In this document: piece after piece, positions 14,557-27,352 of the stretch
Position numbering within the stretch: the stretch's first letter is position 1
How the letters are laid out: each line of letters starts with the position of its first letter
DNA from: Parapristionchus giblindavisi
Taxonomy: Eukaryota > Nematoda > Chromadorea > Rhabditida > Diplogasteridae
DNA length: 64,000 nucleotides
Reading direction: 5' to 3'
Assembly: GCA_943737045.1 (NCBI GenBank)
Contig: CALSFV010000471.1
Coordinates: 48,203 to 112,202, forward strand
The notes under the pieces: model-generated
Told to the model about the DNA's origin: nothing
The model's database searches: none
The model's input: the letters and a program-made list of their open reading frames with translations, nothing else
Made by a program: the position numbers and the translations under genes

Positions 14557-16831
14557 TTAACTCTTGCCCAACAATATTCTAACACGAGTCATCCTCCACT
14601 CTTGGCCAGCTGTCATACTAGTTAATTCATTCCTCCATTTAAGAACAAGACTGAGAATATTCTTATCTTTGCTTTCGTTCGATGTAACACTAAGGTTAAG
14701 TCCAACTCGATGTCTCTTTCGGAATACGATTACTTCTTCCCTAAAAGTAATGAAAGTAATGGCGCACAAAAAAAATAGTGGAAAACGGAAAATGACGACT
14801 TTCCAGGGTCTAAAAAAGTACACTGGAAAACCGAAAATGGAAACTCGAAATTTGAATTTTCTGCCTTTAGGAGTGTTGGAACTTGAATTTCTACTTTACC
14901 ACGGCGGTTCAATGAAGAGAAATCCCTACATTTAACTTTGGCTTGAAGCCTCTTGCATTACGAAAAATCGGCAAAGTTGATTTGCACAGGGCGGGATTCG
15001 AACCTACGAGGTTCGGATAGATACACAAAAGCTCTACCCACTAAACTATATCGGCATGTCTCGCGAATCGTAAAACTCGATGATAGGTCTGGTCAGAAGC
15101 GAGCGCCCAGATATACCGTAGTCAACTTTCGCGCTGGGAGAACCTAGATGTTTTAGTGCTTATCATCACTCAGTTTGCGATACTTTCTTTCTCCGGCAAG
15201 AGCTTCTTAGTTACTATCATTGAGCCGCCGTGTTTACATCATTCTTAAAACCGCAGAAAATAGTAGTTAGACAGTCAGAATTTGAATTCCCGCACCTTTT
15301 TTCGCGCCCGCGAATTCGAATTTTCGGTTTTCCAGTGAACATTTTTAGACCGTGGAAAGTCGCCATTTTCCGTTTTCCACTATTTTTTAGTGCGCCATAA
15401 TATATTAGAATTACACACCCGTTCTCAATGTTAGATGTATTATCAGAAGTGTAGATCTCAGCAGTTTCATCATTAGGTGGAAGAGAGAATTCAACTACTG
15501 GTGTATTACATTCTACTGAATTCTCTTCATTATCAGCAAGGATAACAACCTTCAATCATAACATTTATGTACTTAACTAATTTAAGATAAAACGTACGTC
15601 GGCTTTAGCTACACTTTCATTATTGACAGAGATAAGAACTGGGGATGGATTACCAACTGATAATGTAGTCTCTTGAGACAACTTTATCTCTGGTACATAC
15701 GTACGTGCAAAGTACTGTAATGGATATCTTATGACTCTAACATACAATGACGTTATTGTCATGAAAGAAGATGAGATATACCTGTATCTTAAATATAATA
15801 GATGATGGACTATACTCAAGTTTGCTCAAATTCCTATCACATCCAAGACATCTCAATACTCGTCGACCTTTCAAAGGCATACGAACAGGGCGTGCTTCTC
15901 CCTCTATATCAAAATATATATTATATAAAGATAAAGAATATAAATTACCTCCAACTAGAGGTTGTCTCAATCTTGAATCTAATGATAGACTCTTACTAAT
16001 ATCAACAGGTGTAGTATACATATCAGAAGGTAGTTCATCTAACTATAATAAATAATTTACAAAATGATAATATTAAAAGGATGTACTTCTGTCACAGGCA
16101 CTGATTGAGGGGCCAACCAAGTAGGTCGTTCCATTGCTTGTTTACGTTTTTGATACATTTGTTGAAGACCGAAACGATCAGTCAACCGTGAACCAACATT
16201 TGAACGTCTAAATAGTAATCGATAAACCGAGTTGATTAAGTCATTACCATACCTTTTCATGATATCTCTTTGAGCTTTCTCATTCACTTCATAATTTTTC
16301 ATTTGTTCCACTACAGCTGATAATTCTTTCTCGAAAACGTTTTCATGCCTCAAAGATATAAGTGGAAAGAGAAGACAATGAATCAACTTGCATTTTCCAA
16401 TTCCCTGCTGTTGGTTGCTCCTTAATGTCACTTTCTAGAGTAGACCATTTGCACGTAGAACATGAAAGAAATATTGCTTCACCAGAGTTGTGAGCAGAAA
16501 GAGTAGATGCTGAAAAAATAAAATATATGTTGAAATAGACGACAGACGACAAACCACAAATAGGACACTGACGACAGTTGATACACTGATTTTTCCTAAC
16601 TCTAGCTTCGCCAACTGGAACATTCTCCAAACAAGTACCACAGAATATACAATCCATCTCATTTGCTGTACAAGCAGCACATCTCAAAATAGATACTTCT
16701 AACAATATACATGATTAAGAAGAAAACCTAATTACTGAGCAGTGTCTACAATATGATAATCGACTGAGTGGAGCCCATTCGAGACAAGAGCACTCATAAA
16801 GTACCCGTTCTATATGTGATGAAGAGCTCAT
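14557..16831 (-). CDS. DCTN4: Dynactin subunit 4 (p62)
   Basis: Nine exons: 16728-16831, 16555-16682, 16388-16509, 16253-16329, 16087-16207, 15782-16042, 15598-15714, 15419-15549 and 14557-14740; phases agree, 414 aa (human 460). p62 is a pointed-end subunit of dynactin, the cofactor that links cytoplasmic dynein to cargo. The N-terminus carries the cysteine-rich zinc-binding region: YECSCLEWAPLSRLSYCRHC, CAACTANEMDCIFC, CLENVPVGEARVRKNQC and CRQCPIC, followed by FLSCSTCKW. Mid-protein LGCDRNLSKLEYSPSSIIFK matches the second conserved cysteine motif (here CLGC). The C-terminus (RKRHRVGLNLSV...WRNELTSM) is the beta-rich end. Intron 8 (14741-15418) consists almost entirely of a MITE with a second element inserted in it. 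Head-to-tail convergent with GAR1 (216 bp between stops). Confidence 0.93.
14762..15401. mobile_element. Harbinger-like MITE in DCTN4 intron 8, split by a tRNA-core element
   Basis: Termini TGGCGCACAAAAAAAATAGT and, inverted, TGGCGCACTAAAAAATAGT, both continuing GGAAAACGGAAAATG; TAA flanks each side. The arms are 14762-14899 and about 15233-15401; between them lies copy B of the CACGGCGGTTCA element with its own TTTAC duplication. Confidence 0.75.
14900..15232 (-). mobile_element. TIR element with tRNA-derived core, copy B
   Basis: 333 bp, same length as copy A and differing at only a few positions; TTTAC duplicated on both sides. The minus-strand tRNA-like core is at about 14985-15060 (B box GGTTCGAATCC intact; A box altered to TATAGTTTAGTGG). 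Confidence 0.85.
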
Positions 16832-17244
16832 CCTTCCTTATCCCTTCACACACAACGTATCCTCAAATGAAACTGTAGTTAAAGAATTGCCAATTACAAA
16901 GCATGTTGTACTGCTGTTATCTACGATCGATAATGATTCTACAATTTGAAATAGTAAGTAATATCATTAAAAAAAACTAAAAAGAATGGAAGAATAAGTG
17001 CACAACTATAGCTCTAGATCTAGATCTAGAGAGTTTTCCGCAACCTAGTAGCTACCGTTTCCAGTTCGCTGCGGTATTATACGAATCTTGTGTCAGATTT
17101 CTTAATTTTCTCGATATTCTCAATATTCTTTTAAAAACACAATTTAAAAATAAACTAAATGTATGTTATAATTGAATATTTTGCATACGCATTGCAGGCA
17201 TCATAGGAGAGGACATCTGACTCAATCGACATACTTGTGTTGGG
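16832..17244. promoter_or_regulatory. Upstream region of DCTN4
   Basis: About 400 bp without ORFs or repeats apart from a short palindrome, CTCTAGATCTAGATCTAGAG at about 17012. Likely holds the DCTN4 promoter. Confidence 0.3.
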
Positions 17245-18336
17245 GCTTGGCACAGTATGAAAAATGGAAAGTGAGATTTTTGCAGTTTTATGTAGTACTG
17301 CCCGAGAGAAGTTCATCCATGCAGGAGAGAAGTTGTGAAAATGCTTCTACGCCTCAGGGCATGACGTCATAAAAATTTTAAATTTTTGCAAACTTGCTCG
17401 TACGGCTTCATGAGTGGTACCAATCGATTCCTCGTTCAATTCTAAGACTTTTTGATTTGGTACATTTTTTGTTTATCTTCGGTCTTCCTTAGGAAAAATG
17501 CAAAAAACATTAATAAATTCAATTTTTTCGAATTTAATATATTATGCAAGTGCAAAGGGCCGTTTTTTATTCGCTCAGTTTCTTCTTATTACAATTACAC
17601 ATACGCTTGAATATACCGTTAATTTTTTAAGGGGGCCTGGTATATTGGAGAAGCAAAAAACAAGTGCAATTGAATTGTGGTGTGCTTACTGTGGCCGAGT
17701 TTCATCAGTGCTATTTCCCGGCTCCTGATTCCCGTTGTCGATGATAATTGATGTAATCATATCTACTACTGTAACACGGCTGAAGCAATATACTTATGGC
17801 ATTCCTCGTCTACAGTAACACACATAGCACACTGAAATTGCAAACGAGAATCAGGAGCCGGGAAATAGCACTGATGAAACTCGGCTACAGTAAGCACACC
17901 ACAATTCAATTGCACTTGTTTTTTGCTTCTCCAATATACCAGGCCCCCTTAAAAAATTAACGGTATGTACAAGCGTATGTGTAATTGTAATAAGAAAAAA
18001 CTGAGCGAATAAAAAACGGCCCTTTGCACTTGCATAATATATTAAATTCGAAAAAAATGAATTTATTAATGTTTTTTTGCATTTTTCCTAAGGAAGACCG
18101 AAGATTAACAAAAAATGTACCAAATCAAAAAAGTCTTAGAATTGAACGAAGAATCGATTGGTACCACTCATAAAGCCGTACGAGCAAGTTTGCAAAAATT
18201 TTAAATTTTTATGACGTCATGCCCTGAGGCGTAGAAGCATTTTCACAACTTCTCTCCTGCATGGGTGAACTTCTCTCGGGCAGTACTACATAAAACTGCA
18301 AAAATCTCACTTTCCATTTTTTCATACTGTGCCAAG
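17245..18336. mobile_element. Foldback element, 1.1 kb, near-perfect arms
   Basis: Arms 17245-17729 and about 17846-18336 are almost exact inverted copies: ends CTTGGCACAGTATGAAAAA and complement; inner ends CGGCTCCTGATTC and GAATCAGGAGCCG. The spacer is about 115 bp. It fills most of the intergenic region between the divergently transcribed DCTN4 and SGF11. I found no target duplication. ORFs in the arms mirror each other and are not genes. Confidence 0.75.
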
Positions 18337-18755
18337 AATATTTCGATCCAGTGAGATATCCTCTCATAGATATTGCGTAATTAATTGGTTAAAAATAATT
18401 ATGCAAGCTGAGATTGCGACCTATTTCACGGTATTCCGAAAACAGCGGGATATTGAACATTGAACGCTTGCCAAAGGGCCCAAAAAGTATTGAAATCGTA
18501 TTTAAACAATAGTTAAAGGTAAAATCCGACGTTGCTACTACGTTGTTGAATGGTGGGAAGCATGGTGAGGATGGTGATAGTGATGAGTGGGTGAGCTTTC
18601 CATTTTGCCATTTTGCCATTTTCCGAGAGACCGTAAGCTAAAACGCGCTATGAGAAATAGTTGTTTACGAACCTTTTTTCTTTGTGTTCAAATGATTTTT
18701 TTCAGAAGTATACTCCCATTTCTTGATATATTTCACTGGTTGTGTACTTTTAGTA

Positions 18756-21700
18756 ATGTCACATGTAGAATCTCTTTATGAACCATCCACTTCATCTTCG
18801 AGCAATCGTCAAATCAAAAAGGTTATACTGTTGTTCATACAACTTTAAAGTTAACTCGCTTATTTAGATACGAACAGAAAATGGTAATCACGCGTCCATA
18901 ACGAATGGAAAAAAAGAAAACAGAGTGAAAGGTTCGTGGATTTTTTTGTGAAATATATCCTGGAAGAGGTACTCTCTGATACTAGTACATATCGATCAGA
19001 TTTTGAAGACAATATCTGTATATGTCTCATTGTATTTTGTTACTGATCACAACGTTTTATTACATTCCCTCATAGTCATCAGTATATTTCATTTATACAA
19101 ATACGTTTAGATTATGTGATAATGAGGTTGAACATTGTAGAATTGGCAGAAGATATGGTGGAATATGTCTTTGAAATGGCATTATTAGAAGAGGTTTTCA
19201 ATGAACATCGAGACGCATCAATAATGCATCGTTGTGGAGGAGTTCATTATCCTGATTCATCCTCTTCCAATTCAGTTAGTTGTTCATTCATTTGAGTTTG
19301 TGGAAGACATCTATAATACAATATCCTTTACAGCATTCTCCTTCTAAACAATATGAAGTTGTTTGTCCAGAATGTCAACGAACAATAGCCGCCTCTCGAT
19401 TTGCACCACATTTGGATAAATGTATAGGAATGGGAAGGAATTCATCCAGGTTTTTTCTTTTTTTACTTTCCCATGTGTTTTGCGATCGAAACTTCTGAGT
19501 TGGAGAATGGAGGTAGAGTGAGAGTGAAGAGTACAGTATAGTTGATTTCAATCATGTTAAGAGAGACTATCTGACTCAGTGAACATATTTTGCTTATGGC
19601 TTAGCGCTTGGCCAAAAAGTGATACGAACCGATCGGGCCCAAATCGTGCACAGTTGTAGTATGGGCTGACATGAGCTCACAGACGGAGTTTGGGTTCGTC
19701 ATATCTGCACCCTCGCTTCGATGAAGTGTCATCAAAATTTCAAAGTTTACGGATTCGTTCGATATGTGTATATGACGAAGGGCAATAGTAAGCAGGTAAA
19801 TTCCACCAAGTATCATCCCGATCCAAAACCGTGAGACCCAGAAAAAAATTTAAAAAGACATAAAAAATATATTTCAATTTTATTTTATTTTTCCTACAAT
19901 TGCCTATCGGTGAGGGTCATTTTTTATTCCTTCAATTTGACGAGTATTCATTAGTGTAACTACTGTATGAAAATGAATTAAAACAAATTGGGAAAAAGTT
20001 GCCTTATTCCCGAAAAACCACGATTAATTCGCCTTTTTATTGCAAACTGAGCCGATTAAGCGTGTGCCGGATACGGTAATGTAAATGCGGAAATTCAAAA
20101 TTCGGCAATAACTGTTTGTTTTCATTCGATTTCGGTATTATATTATTGTTTTCTTTTATCATTTGTTAGTTATCTGAATATTTGAATAGTAATATCACAC
20201 TATTTTTCGGAAAAAATATCAATTTTGAAGTTTTGAATTTGCATAACCGTAACCGGTTAATGCTTATTCGCTCAGTTGGCGATAAAAAGGAATCGTGGTT
20301 TTTCGGGAATAAGGCAACCTTTTCCCAATTTGTTTTAATTCATTTTCATACAATAGTTACACTAATGAATACTCGTCAAATTGAAGGAATAAAAAATGAC
20401 CCTCACCGATAGGCAATTGTAGGAAAAATAAAATAAAATTGAAAAATATTTTTTATGTCTTTTTAAATTTTTTTCTGGGTCTCACTGTTTTGGATCGGGA
20501 TGATACTTGGTGGAATTTACCTGCTTACTATTGCCCTTCGTCATATACACTTCATCGAACTTACGATATTTAGCGAGGGTGCAGATATGACGAACCCAAA
20601 CTCCGTCTGTGAGCTCATGTCAGCCCATACTACAACTGTGCACGATTTGGGCCCGATCGGTTCATATCACTTTTTGGCCAAGTGCCAAGAGAATGTCACT
20701 TGAGCCAGAAAGTCTCTCTTAAGTCCCTCAATACTGTAACGATTAATGGAAGTGCCTGGAGACTAAAAATTAATCGTGCATAAAATCATTGAAAAAAAAT
20801 AAGTCCTCTTGATACATGATCTTAGGTGGGCACGCTGGGGGAAAGGCTGTGCGCAAACCGGGGACGGGTAAGGCAAGGCTGTGCGCATGGCTATTTTTTG
20901 ACGAATTCGACTGGAAATTGTCCGATTTTCGCGAGTTAAAGCTATGCGCAAGTCCCCCAAGAGAAGGCAAGGCAGTGCGCAAAAAATATTCGTTTTCACG
21001 CGCCCACCTATGTACATGATCCAAATTGTTGCTAGAGACAAGATCCATCCGGTTTGGCACCGCCCATCCGATTTAGCCAAAATCATTGAAAACAGAAAAA
21101 AGTGAGTAGGGAGTTCCTCTTACTTGGCAATGCTCACCAATTGTTTTCGTCCAACCCACCCGATTTTAATTTCCAGCGACAAAGGTTGCCCACGTTTGGT
21201 CTATTTATGTAGTGATACTAATTAGTTACTGGTAATGATTATGTGATTTTATTCAGTTAGCTATGATCATTCTGTTGATGGGATGTTGTATTCGTCAGAT
21301 CGATTAGGCCTATCACCTATTTTGTCAAAAATTATATGAAAAATCAGTGAATTTCTTCAGCTTCCTCAAGCGTATGTGAATTTAAAAAAAAAAGTAAACG
21401 TTGGTATATTTAATGATCTCTGGATCAGTACTATTGAGAGGGCTAAGAAAATTCATGTCCTTGCTATTTCCTTACATATTTTCTTCATCTTCGTTGCTAA
21501 TCGATTTTTTAGTTTAAAAATTTTGATTTGAGTAGATAATAGATAATGAATTTTATAATTTACTGACTATATGAATACTAAATATTCGTCATTAAGAGTG
21601 GCTCGTCAAAAGATGCAACAAGGTCATGAAGGTGGATCATCTAATTCACATAGTGAAGAAGAAGTTGTAAGTTCAATCACATCATCATTAAAACTACTCT

Positions 21701-23619
21701 TATTTTATTTTCGATTCCAATTTTCCTTCTTTTATGCGGTATTACATTTGTGAACGGGAACACGCCGTCTTCACGTCACATGTGATGGGCACGTCTTACG
21801 TCCATTTTGGAGTTTATTGAGTTCGAATGGAAAGACGAGACATAAAATTACTGTAAAACGTTGCGGTATTATTTGACAATCGAGGTTTTTTCACTTGGGA
21901 CTTAAACAACTCCAAAGTTTTCGTGGACATGTATGTAACGAATTGTAACGTTAGTTTACATATCGGTGTGCTCATCTCACCAATGGAATATTGTAATGTC
22001 TTGTTCTTATTATAAATGTAGTATAACGCTAATCATATATGGGTGGGGTACCTGAAGCTCGATTCTACATGGGGCATCCAAACGAAAAATAGTTAATTTT
22101 ACAGGGATCTTTCACTTTTTTCCAAAAATTTCGCCTAAACGTCATTTTTACAGGGGGCACCCCCATATATGACGCTAATACATGTTCTAATTGAAATGTA
22201 AAGATGATGTGAAAAAGTATGAGAATAAAATAATTAGAATCACCAAGTCCTAGTAAGGAGGGCGTAAAATCTTTTTCGTAAAATTTTCGTAAAACGTAAT
22301 TTTACGACTTTTTCTCGTAAAATTTTTGAAGTGCGAAATTATAGGAAATTTCCTCAAATTTATTTGGTGATAAAGAGGTCCGCGACTGTCCATGCAAACA
22401 TCTAACAGCTCTCTTATGTAAGGGACAAATGATAACCAAGAAGTTACAGCTCACGAAAATATTCGCGGATCTCCATTCCGAAGATTGTTTTTTTCCTTCA
22501 CTTTTAAAAAATTAATTCCATCGCTTTTCCAATTATTTTGCCATTTTTTAACGTTTTGTTAAATTTTTCGCTTTTAGTAAAATTTTACGTCGTAAAATTT
22601 TACGAAAAATGTCGTAAAATTCGTAAAAGCGTAATACGTAAAATGCACACCCCTATTATCATTATTTACACATGGCCATTTTGTAAAAACCTTTTAAAAA
22701 TATTGTTTCCATTATTTTTTATTCTCGAAAATCATGTTGCAAAATTGATGAAGATAAGATAACCGAAATGAGATATGAGATAGGAAGTTGTGGTGCCATA
22801 CTAACAATAAGACATGTTTTTATAGCAGATTTTTTTGTATTTCTTTTCTTTTAAAATGTTTAGATATTATTTATGATTACTCTATATTTGTTCTGTAACT
22901 TGATGGAGGTAATAATAATCGACACAGATATTCTTTTAAAACAACTAGATGATTCTGTATCCGATTGTCATGCATAGTGTAGTGGTAAGTACTCTCTTCC
23001 TAGTCGCTTCCGTGCAGGCTCAATCCCTCCCCCAACCGCTAACTCTCATCATTTTTAATGAACGATGTTTTATTTTTCTTTCATTTTTAAAAGAAGGGGA
23101 CGCTTGAGTTTTTCCGAGACTAAACTGGCCAGGTAGAACTATAGATCACATCTCCCTGAATACAAAAAGAATTCTCTCTAAAATTATGGATGTCCGGAAT
23201 ACCGTAATCCTTGCTGAAAGTTCATTGCTGCACCAGGGAAATACGCAAATTTTCGAATTTGGAGGATAAATATAGAAAATTGGAAACGGGGATGAAACCC
23301 GAATGGAGCAGTTATAAGCGGTAGCTACTAACCACTGAACTACATTGGCTACTCTTTCATCCTCTCGAGAATAACACTTCGTTGGTTTTCATGATAGCCC
23401 CAATGAAATCATTTTCAGATTGATTGTTATATTATTTCATAGAAAAAAGGCATAATGTGCGATATTACGTATGGGTTAATAAATAATATGATGTATATAA
23501 TAATGATATTGCAGATGATATCAAATGAAGACGATGATGATGATTGGTCTTCAAAACGAAAACGATCATCTAAAAGGAATAGAGGAAAGAAGAAACCTAA
23601 AAGAGATAATGATTCATAA
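18756..23619 (+). CDS. SGF11: SAGA-associated factor 11 (ATXN7L3 homologue)
   Basis: Six exons (18756-18821, 18868-18931, 19111-19274, 19334-19449, 21597-21666, 23515-23619), 194 aa. SGF11 is the adaptor of the SAGA deubiquitinase module: its N-terminal helix joins Sgf73/ENY2/USP22 and its zinc finger docks on nucleosomes so that ubiquitin is removed from H2B. Here the helix is [20 protein letters not shown] (exon 3) and the SGF11 finger is [19 protein letters not shown] then [12 protein letters not shown] (exon 4; C-x2-C, then H and C). The C-terminus is acidic then basic ([13 protein letters not shown]...KKKPKRD), as in ATXN7L3. The last two introns (2.1 and 1.8 kb) are far longer than the others and are swollen by foldback elements. 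Start chosen because the ATG opens the frame with phase-matched exons downstream. Confidence 0.92.
19561..20718. mobile_element. Foldback element (GAGAGACTATCTG family), copy 1
   Basis: 1158 bp, termini GAGAGACTATCTGACTCA and inverted GAGAGACTTTCTGGCTCA, flanked by TTAA on both sides. Arms of about 450 bp contain CCGATCGGGCCCAAAT. In SGF11 intron 4. A second, longer copy lies at 54888-56305 and is flanked by TTAT, so target sites are 4 bp. Confidence 0.8.
20821..21012. mobile_element. hAT-like MITE (CATAGGTGGGC family), copy 1
   Basis: 192 bp with ends CTTAGGTGGGC and GCCCACCTATG and an 8 bp duplication TACATGAT. The inside repeats GGCAAGGCTGTGCGCA several times. Copy 2 is at 40126-40301 in the first intron of the phosphate carrier. 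Confidence 0.8.
22034..22171. mobile_element. hAT-like MITE (CATATATGGG family), intact
   Basis: 138 bp with termini CATATATGGGTGGGG and CACCCCCATATATG, flanked on both sides by ACGCTAAT (8 bp). Interior has TTAATTTTACAGGG and CGTCATTTTTACAGGGGG. Serves as the empty-site reference for the interrupted relative at 168-1401. Other members: about 37074-37262, 38901-39063 and 63854-64000. Confidence 0.8.
22253..22655. repeat. Inverted repeat rich in CGTAAAAT
   Basis: Outer parts GGAGGGCGTAAAAT and ATTTTACG...GCACACCCC pair imperfectly; CGTAAAATTTT and complement recur many times. Resembles the other hAT-like foldbacks in style, but termini and duplication are unclear. Confidence 0.5.
22965..23365. 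repeat. Two degenerate tRNA-like segments in opposite orientation
   Basis: In SGF11 intron 5. Plus strand about 22970-23035: CATAGTGTAGTGGTAAGTAC (A box) and GGCTCAATCCC (weak B box). Minus strand about 23290-23360: ATGTAGTTCAGTGGTTAG (A box) and GGGTTTCATCCC (weak B box). Neither folds into a full tRNA. The opposite orientation fits the theme of tRNA-derived sequence in inverted pairs. Confidence 0.4.
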
Positions 23620-25406
23620 TGAATTACTTTATTAAGTTTTGAGTTTTAAGTTTATTCTTATACATTAGTTATTGTTTATTGATACTGGTCTTGTCTTACA
23701 CATACGGGTTAAACCCTTCCTTAGGTTCTTTCTCTTTTACATCTACGTTATATCCCATTATATCACATTGCTAGGGTGATCTTTCATAGGTCTTCAATTA
23801 ATCTATAATTTCTCAAGTTTTACATTCAATAAGATCTCACTAATTATAAAGAGTACTTTATTATCATATCACGGGCTAAACAACACACATATACATCTAC
23901 CGTTAGAACGACAAACATGTTTGACATTAGTGAAAAAGGATGACTTATGTCTAAATTTCATATCCATAATTTTTTTTACATGTAATCGGAGATATTTGCG
24001 ATCCTATCTGACAGGACCAAATAAGCTCATGCACTATCTATCCAAAAAAAATTCTCTGGAAACGACGATCCTAGACTAATTCGATGTTATTGAAACGAAA
24101 ATAATACTCGCGGATAGTGAAATTTCGAAATTGATCTTTGACCTTTGAAAAACTTTTTTAAATAAAAAAAAATAATTGCTAAAAACGTTTTTATATACAA
24201 AATGACTCTGCTGAGAACGCTTTGAAAACTTGATTCTCAATTTATTCCTAATTAATTCATTTCATTCTCATTCATAAAATATATTTCGACTACTGCCTTA
24301 GGATTGTGGAAGGAACCCAAAACATGCGGAACCACATAATAATCCTTAGAAATCCCATGTGCTCGATCCCGTGCAGGATTCGAACGTTTGGGCGCTAGTT
24401 TTTAGCGAAAGCTATTGTTCCGAAATGGAGAAGGTCATTTTACATAAGATATCAACTACCTTTTTTTCCCGGATTTTTCTCAAAAACCATTGAACCAAAT
24501 CTTTTGAAAGATGTCTTCTTCACATAACTTTTAGCGCTCTTTCGAATGATATACAGTGTTGCACGTTAGCCTCAGGGTTGTGCGGAAAATATTTTTCGGA
24601 AAAAATTCCGGAATACTTTTTTCCGGTCTAAAATACCGGAAAAAACCGGAAAATCGGAAAAACCGGAAAATTTTCTGAACAAAGCATTTTCTTGTGTTTT
24701 ATCTAACAATTACTTTCGAAAACGATAAAAGCGAACATTGTAATGATCGCACATCATGTATCAGCAAATAGAAGATAACAATTACTCAAAAACATATAAA
24801 CGAACAATGAGAAGCTTAGAATCCTTGAAGTTGAATCTCCATGTTAAAGAAAAGCAACTCTATATATGTGATTGTTGATCATTATTAGAGCATCATGGGT
24901 AAGAACTATGACCGGTCAGATAAAAATTATCAAAAGAAATCTTCAAACGAAGTTTTTGATATGTATTTTCTGACTTTGTGCAGCATTTGATTTTTTCCGG
25001 TTTTCCGGTATTTTTTTTTCGGAAAATTTTCCGAAAAGGGGTCGGAAAAACCTGAAAATTTTTCCGGTCTGAAAATTTAGCGCACAACCCTGGTTAGCCT
25101 TATCTGAAGGCACCGCGCGGCATAGCGCAACACCTCGTCACATGTTTTTTTCTCTCAAACAATGTCAAGTTATAGAGTCTGCAACTGCATATAAAACAGG
25201 GTTAACAAAGAATACTAGACAAGTTTTGTGATAATTTGTCGCAATATTTGACAAATATCGAATATTTCTAGTTTTGACAATAAATTTTTCCCTGGAAAAA
25301 GTTCTGTAAAAATATATTGCTCTTTTTCTTGCTTTAAAAGAATCAGTATGTTAGGATACAAACTATGTGATTTAAGAGGTTCCCTAAGACTTTTTTTGTT
25401 CCCTAA
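23620..25406. other. Intergenic region after SGF11
   Basis: Between the SGF11 stop and the first palindrome. Apart from the MITE at 24573-25092 and a weak B-box-like CGTTCGAATCC on the minus strand near 24385, I see no genes. Confidence 0.5.
24573..25092. mobile_element. hAT-like MITE (CAGGGTTGTGCGG family), copy 2
   Basis: 520 bp, termini CAGGGTTGTGCGGAAAA and complement, with GTTAGCCT duplicated exactly on both sides. Shares the TTTTCCGG-rich arms of copy 1 and has about 160 bp more in the middle. Confidence 0.85.
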
Positions 25407-27352
25407 GACTCGATCCTACTGCCCACCCCCCCCGGACGCGTGCGCTAGCAATGAGAGCTGGGGGTCCATACTTGGGTGTTAGGAGTGTCATCGGCCCTTA
25501 TTACACAAAACAGTAGAAATTTCATGTTTGTGCCCTCAGGCTATTAGAAAAATTAATTTAAGTGCAAAAACGTTTAAAAATCATAATTTCTCAAATTGTT
25601 GAGATAAATTCCAAATATCATTTGCGATGCGTCTATGGTGCACAGACCTTGCTAATTCACTATTTGCATCGTATGTGCGTTGATTCCTAAACCTCTTTTT
25701 TACTCAAAATTTTGTTTTTTTCGGACAAATCATCCCTTGTTGTAGTTTGCTCCAGAGTTTTTCGACCAGGTATTGTAGCCTAAGCAATTCTGCATCGATT
25801 TCTCTTAAAACTGGGTTCTTCACGATAGACCCAGTTCTCGAATTTTTCGATCGAAGGTCCGTCATCGATGGTTTTCCCGAACAAATGCTGTATTTTCCAA
25901 ACGATTGGTGCGGAATTGTGGTCTACACAAAGTTTCGAGGTGATACCAGTAAAATGACACAAGAAGCCCATCACTTGGATTAATTTGAAAATTTCGATTT
26001 TCATGACCCGGGGGTCATGGTCTGAAAATTTCAAAGTTTCTCAAGTTTGAAATGTTTTCATTTATGTAGCTTATTGTAAAGTACTAATGATGTGAATAAT
26101 ATTCAGTCAATGCTCAATGGTCGATCTCTCCTTTCAACCATTTTTTCGAAAATTTTCATTCTGATTGCGTGCGAAAAATCAGAATTGTGTTTGAATCAGT
26201 TTCCAACTTGCTTTCTGTAACATCCTATCTAAGTGCTTTGCAATGTACGCAATCAATATGAAAATCGTTGATTTCCGAAAATTCATATTTTTTTACCATG
26301 ACCCCGGGGTCATGGAAATCGATTTTTAAAAAGTGAGCCGAATGCGGGGATTCCTGTTCTACTATGTTTACTCGTCATGAAACTTCACATAATCATTGTC
26401 ATTTGCTCATTGTCGCTGCATTTGAGTCGACAAACTGCAATATTTAAAAAAATTTCCGAAAAAGTAGGCACTTAAATTGAATTTTTTGAATTTTCAAAAA
26501 TTATCGATTTTTATATTGATTATGTACATTGTAAAGTACTATGAAAGAATGTTACAGAAAGCAAGTTGGAAACTGATTCAAACACAATTCTGATTTTTTG
26601 CACTCAAACAGAAAGAAAATTTTCGAAAAATTGGTTGAAAGGAGAGATCAGCCATTGAGCACTGGCTGAATATTATTCACATCATTAGTACTTCACAACA
26701 AGCCACATAAATGAATACATTGCAAACTTGAGAAATTTTGAAATTTTCGGACCATGACCCGGGTCATGAAAATCGAAATTTTCAAATTGATCCAAGTGAT
26801 GGGATTCTTGTGTCATTTTACTCGTCTCACCTTTAATCTTTAAGTGGACCACAATTCCGCACCAATCGTTTGGAAAATACAGCATTTGTTCCGGAAAACT
26901 ATCGATGACGGACCTTCGATCGAAAAATTCGAGAACTGGGTCTATCGTGAAGAACCCAGTTTTAAGTGAAATCGATGCAGAATTGCTTAGGCTACAATAC
27001 CTGGTCCAAAAACTCTGGAGCAAACTACAACAAGGGATGATTTGTCCGAAAAAAACAAAATTTTGAGTCAAAAAAGAGGTTTAGGAATCAACGCACATAC
27101 GATGCTAATAGTGAATTAGCAAGGTCTGTGCACCATAGGCGCATTGCAAATGATATTTGGAATTTATCTCAACAATTTGAGAAATTATGATTTTTAAACG
27201 TTTTTGCACTTAAATTAATTTGTCTAATAGCCTGAGGGCACAAACAGGAAATTTCTACTGTTTTGTGTAAAAAGGGCCGATGACACTCCTAACACCCAAG
27301 TATGGACTCCCAGCTCTCATTGCTAGCGCACGCGTCCTGGGGTGGTCGAGTC
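25407..27352. mobile_element. Large palindromic foldback, 1.9 kb
   Basis: Outer ends GACTCGATCC and, inverted, GACTCGACC, next to CTAA and TTAA. Arms of about 900 bp (25407-26330 and 26430-27352) pair with perhaps a tenth of positions changed. Both arms contain GGACGCGTGCGCTAGCAATG outermost and CCCGGGTCATG further in. Mirror ORFs in the arms (25747-25983 and its inverted copy around 26850-27000) are side effects of the palindrome. No transposase or other domain is visible. Confidence 0.75.
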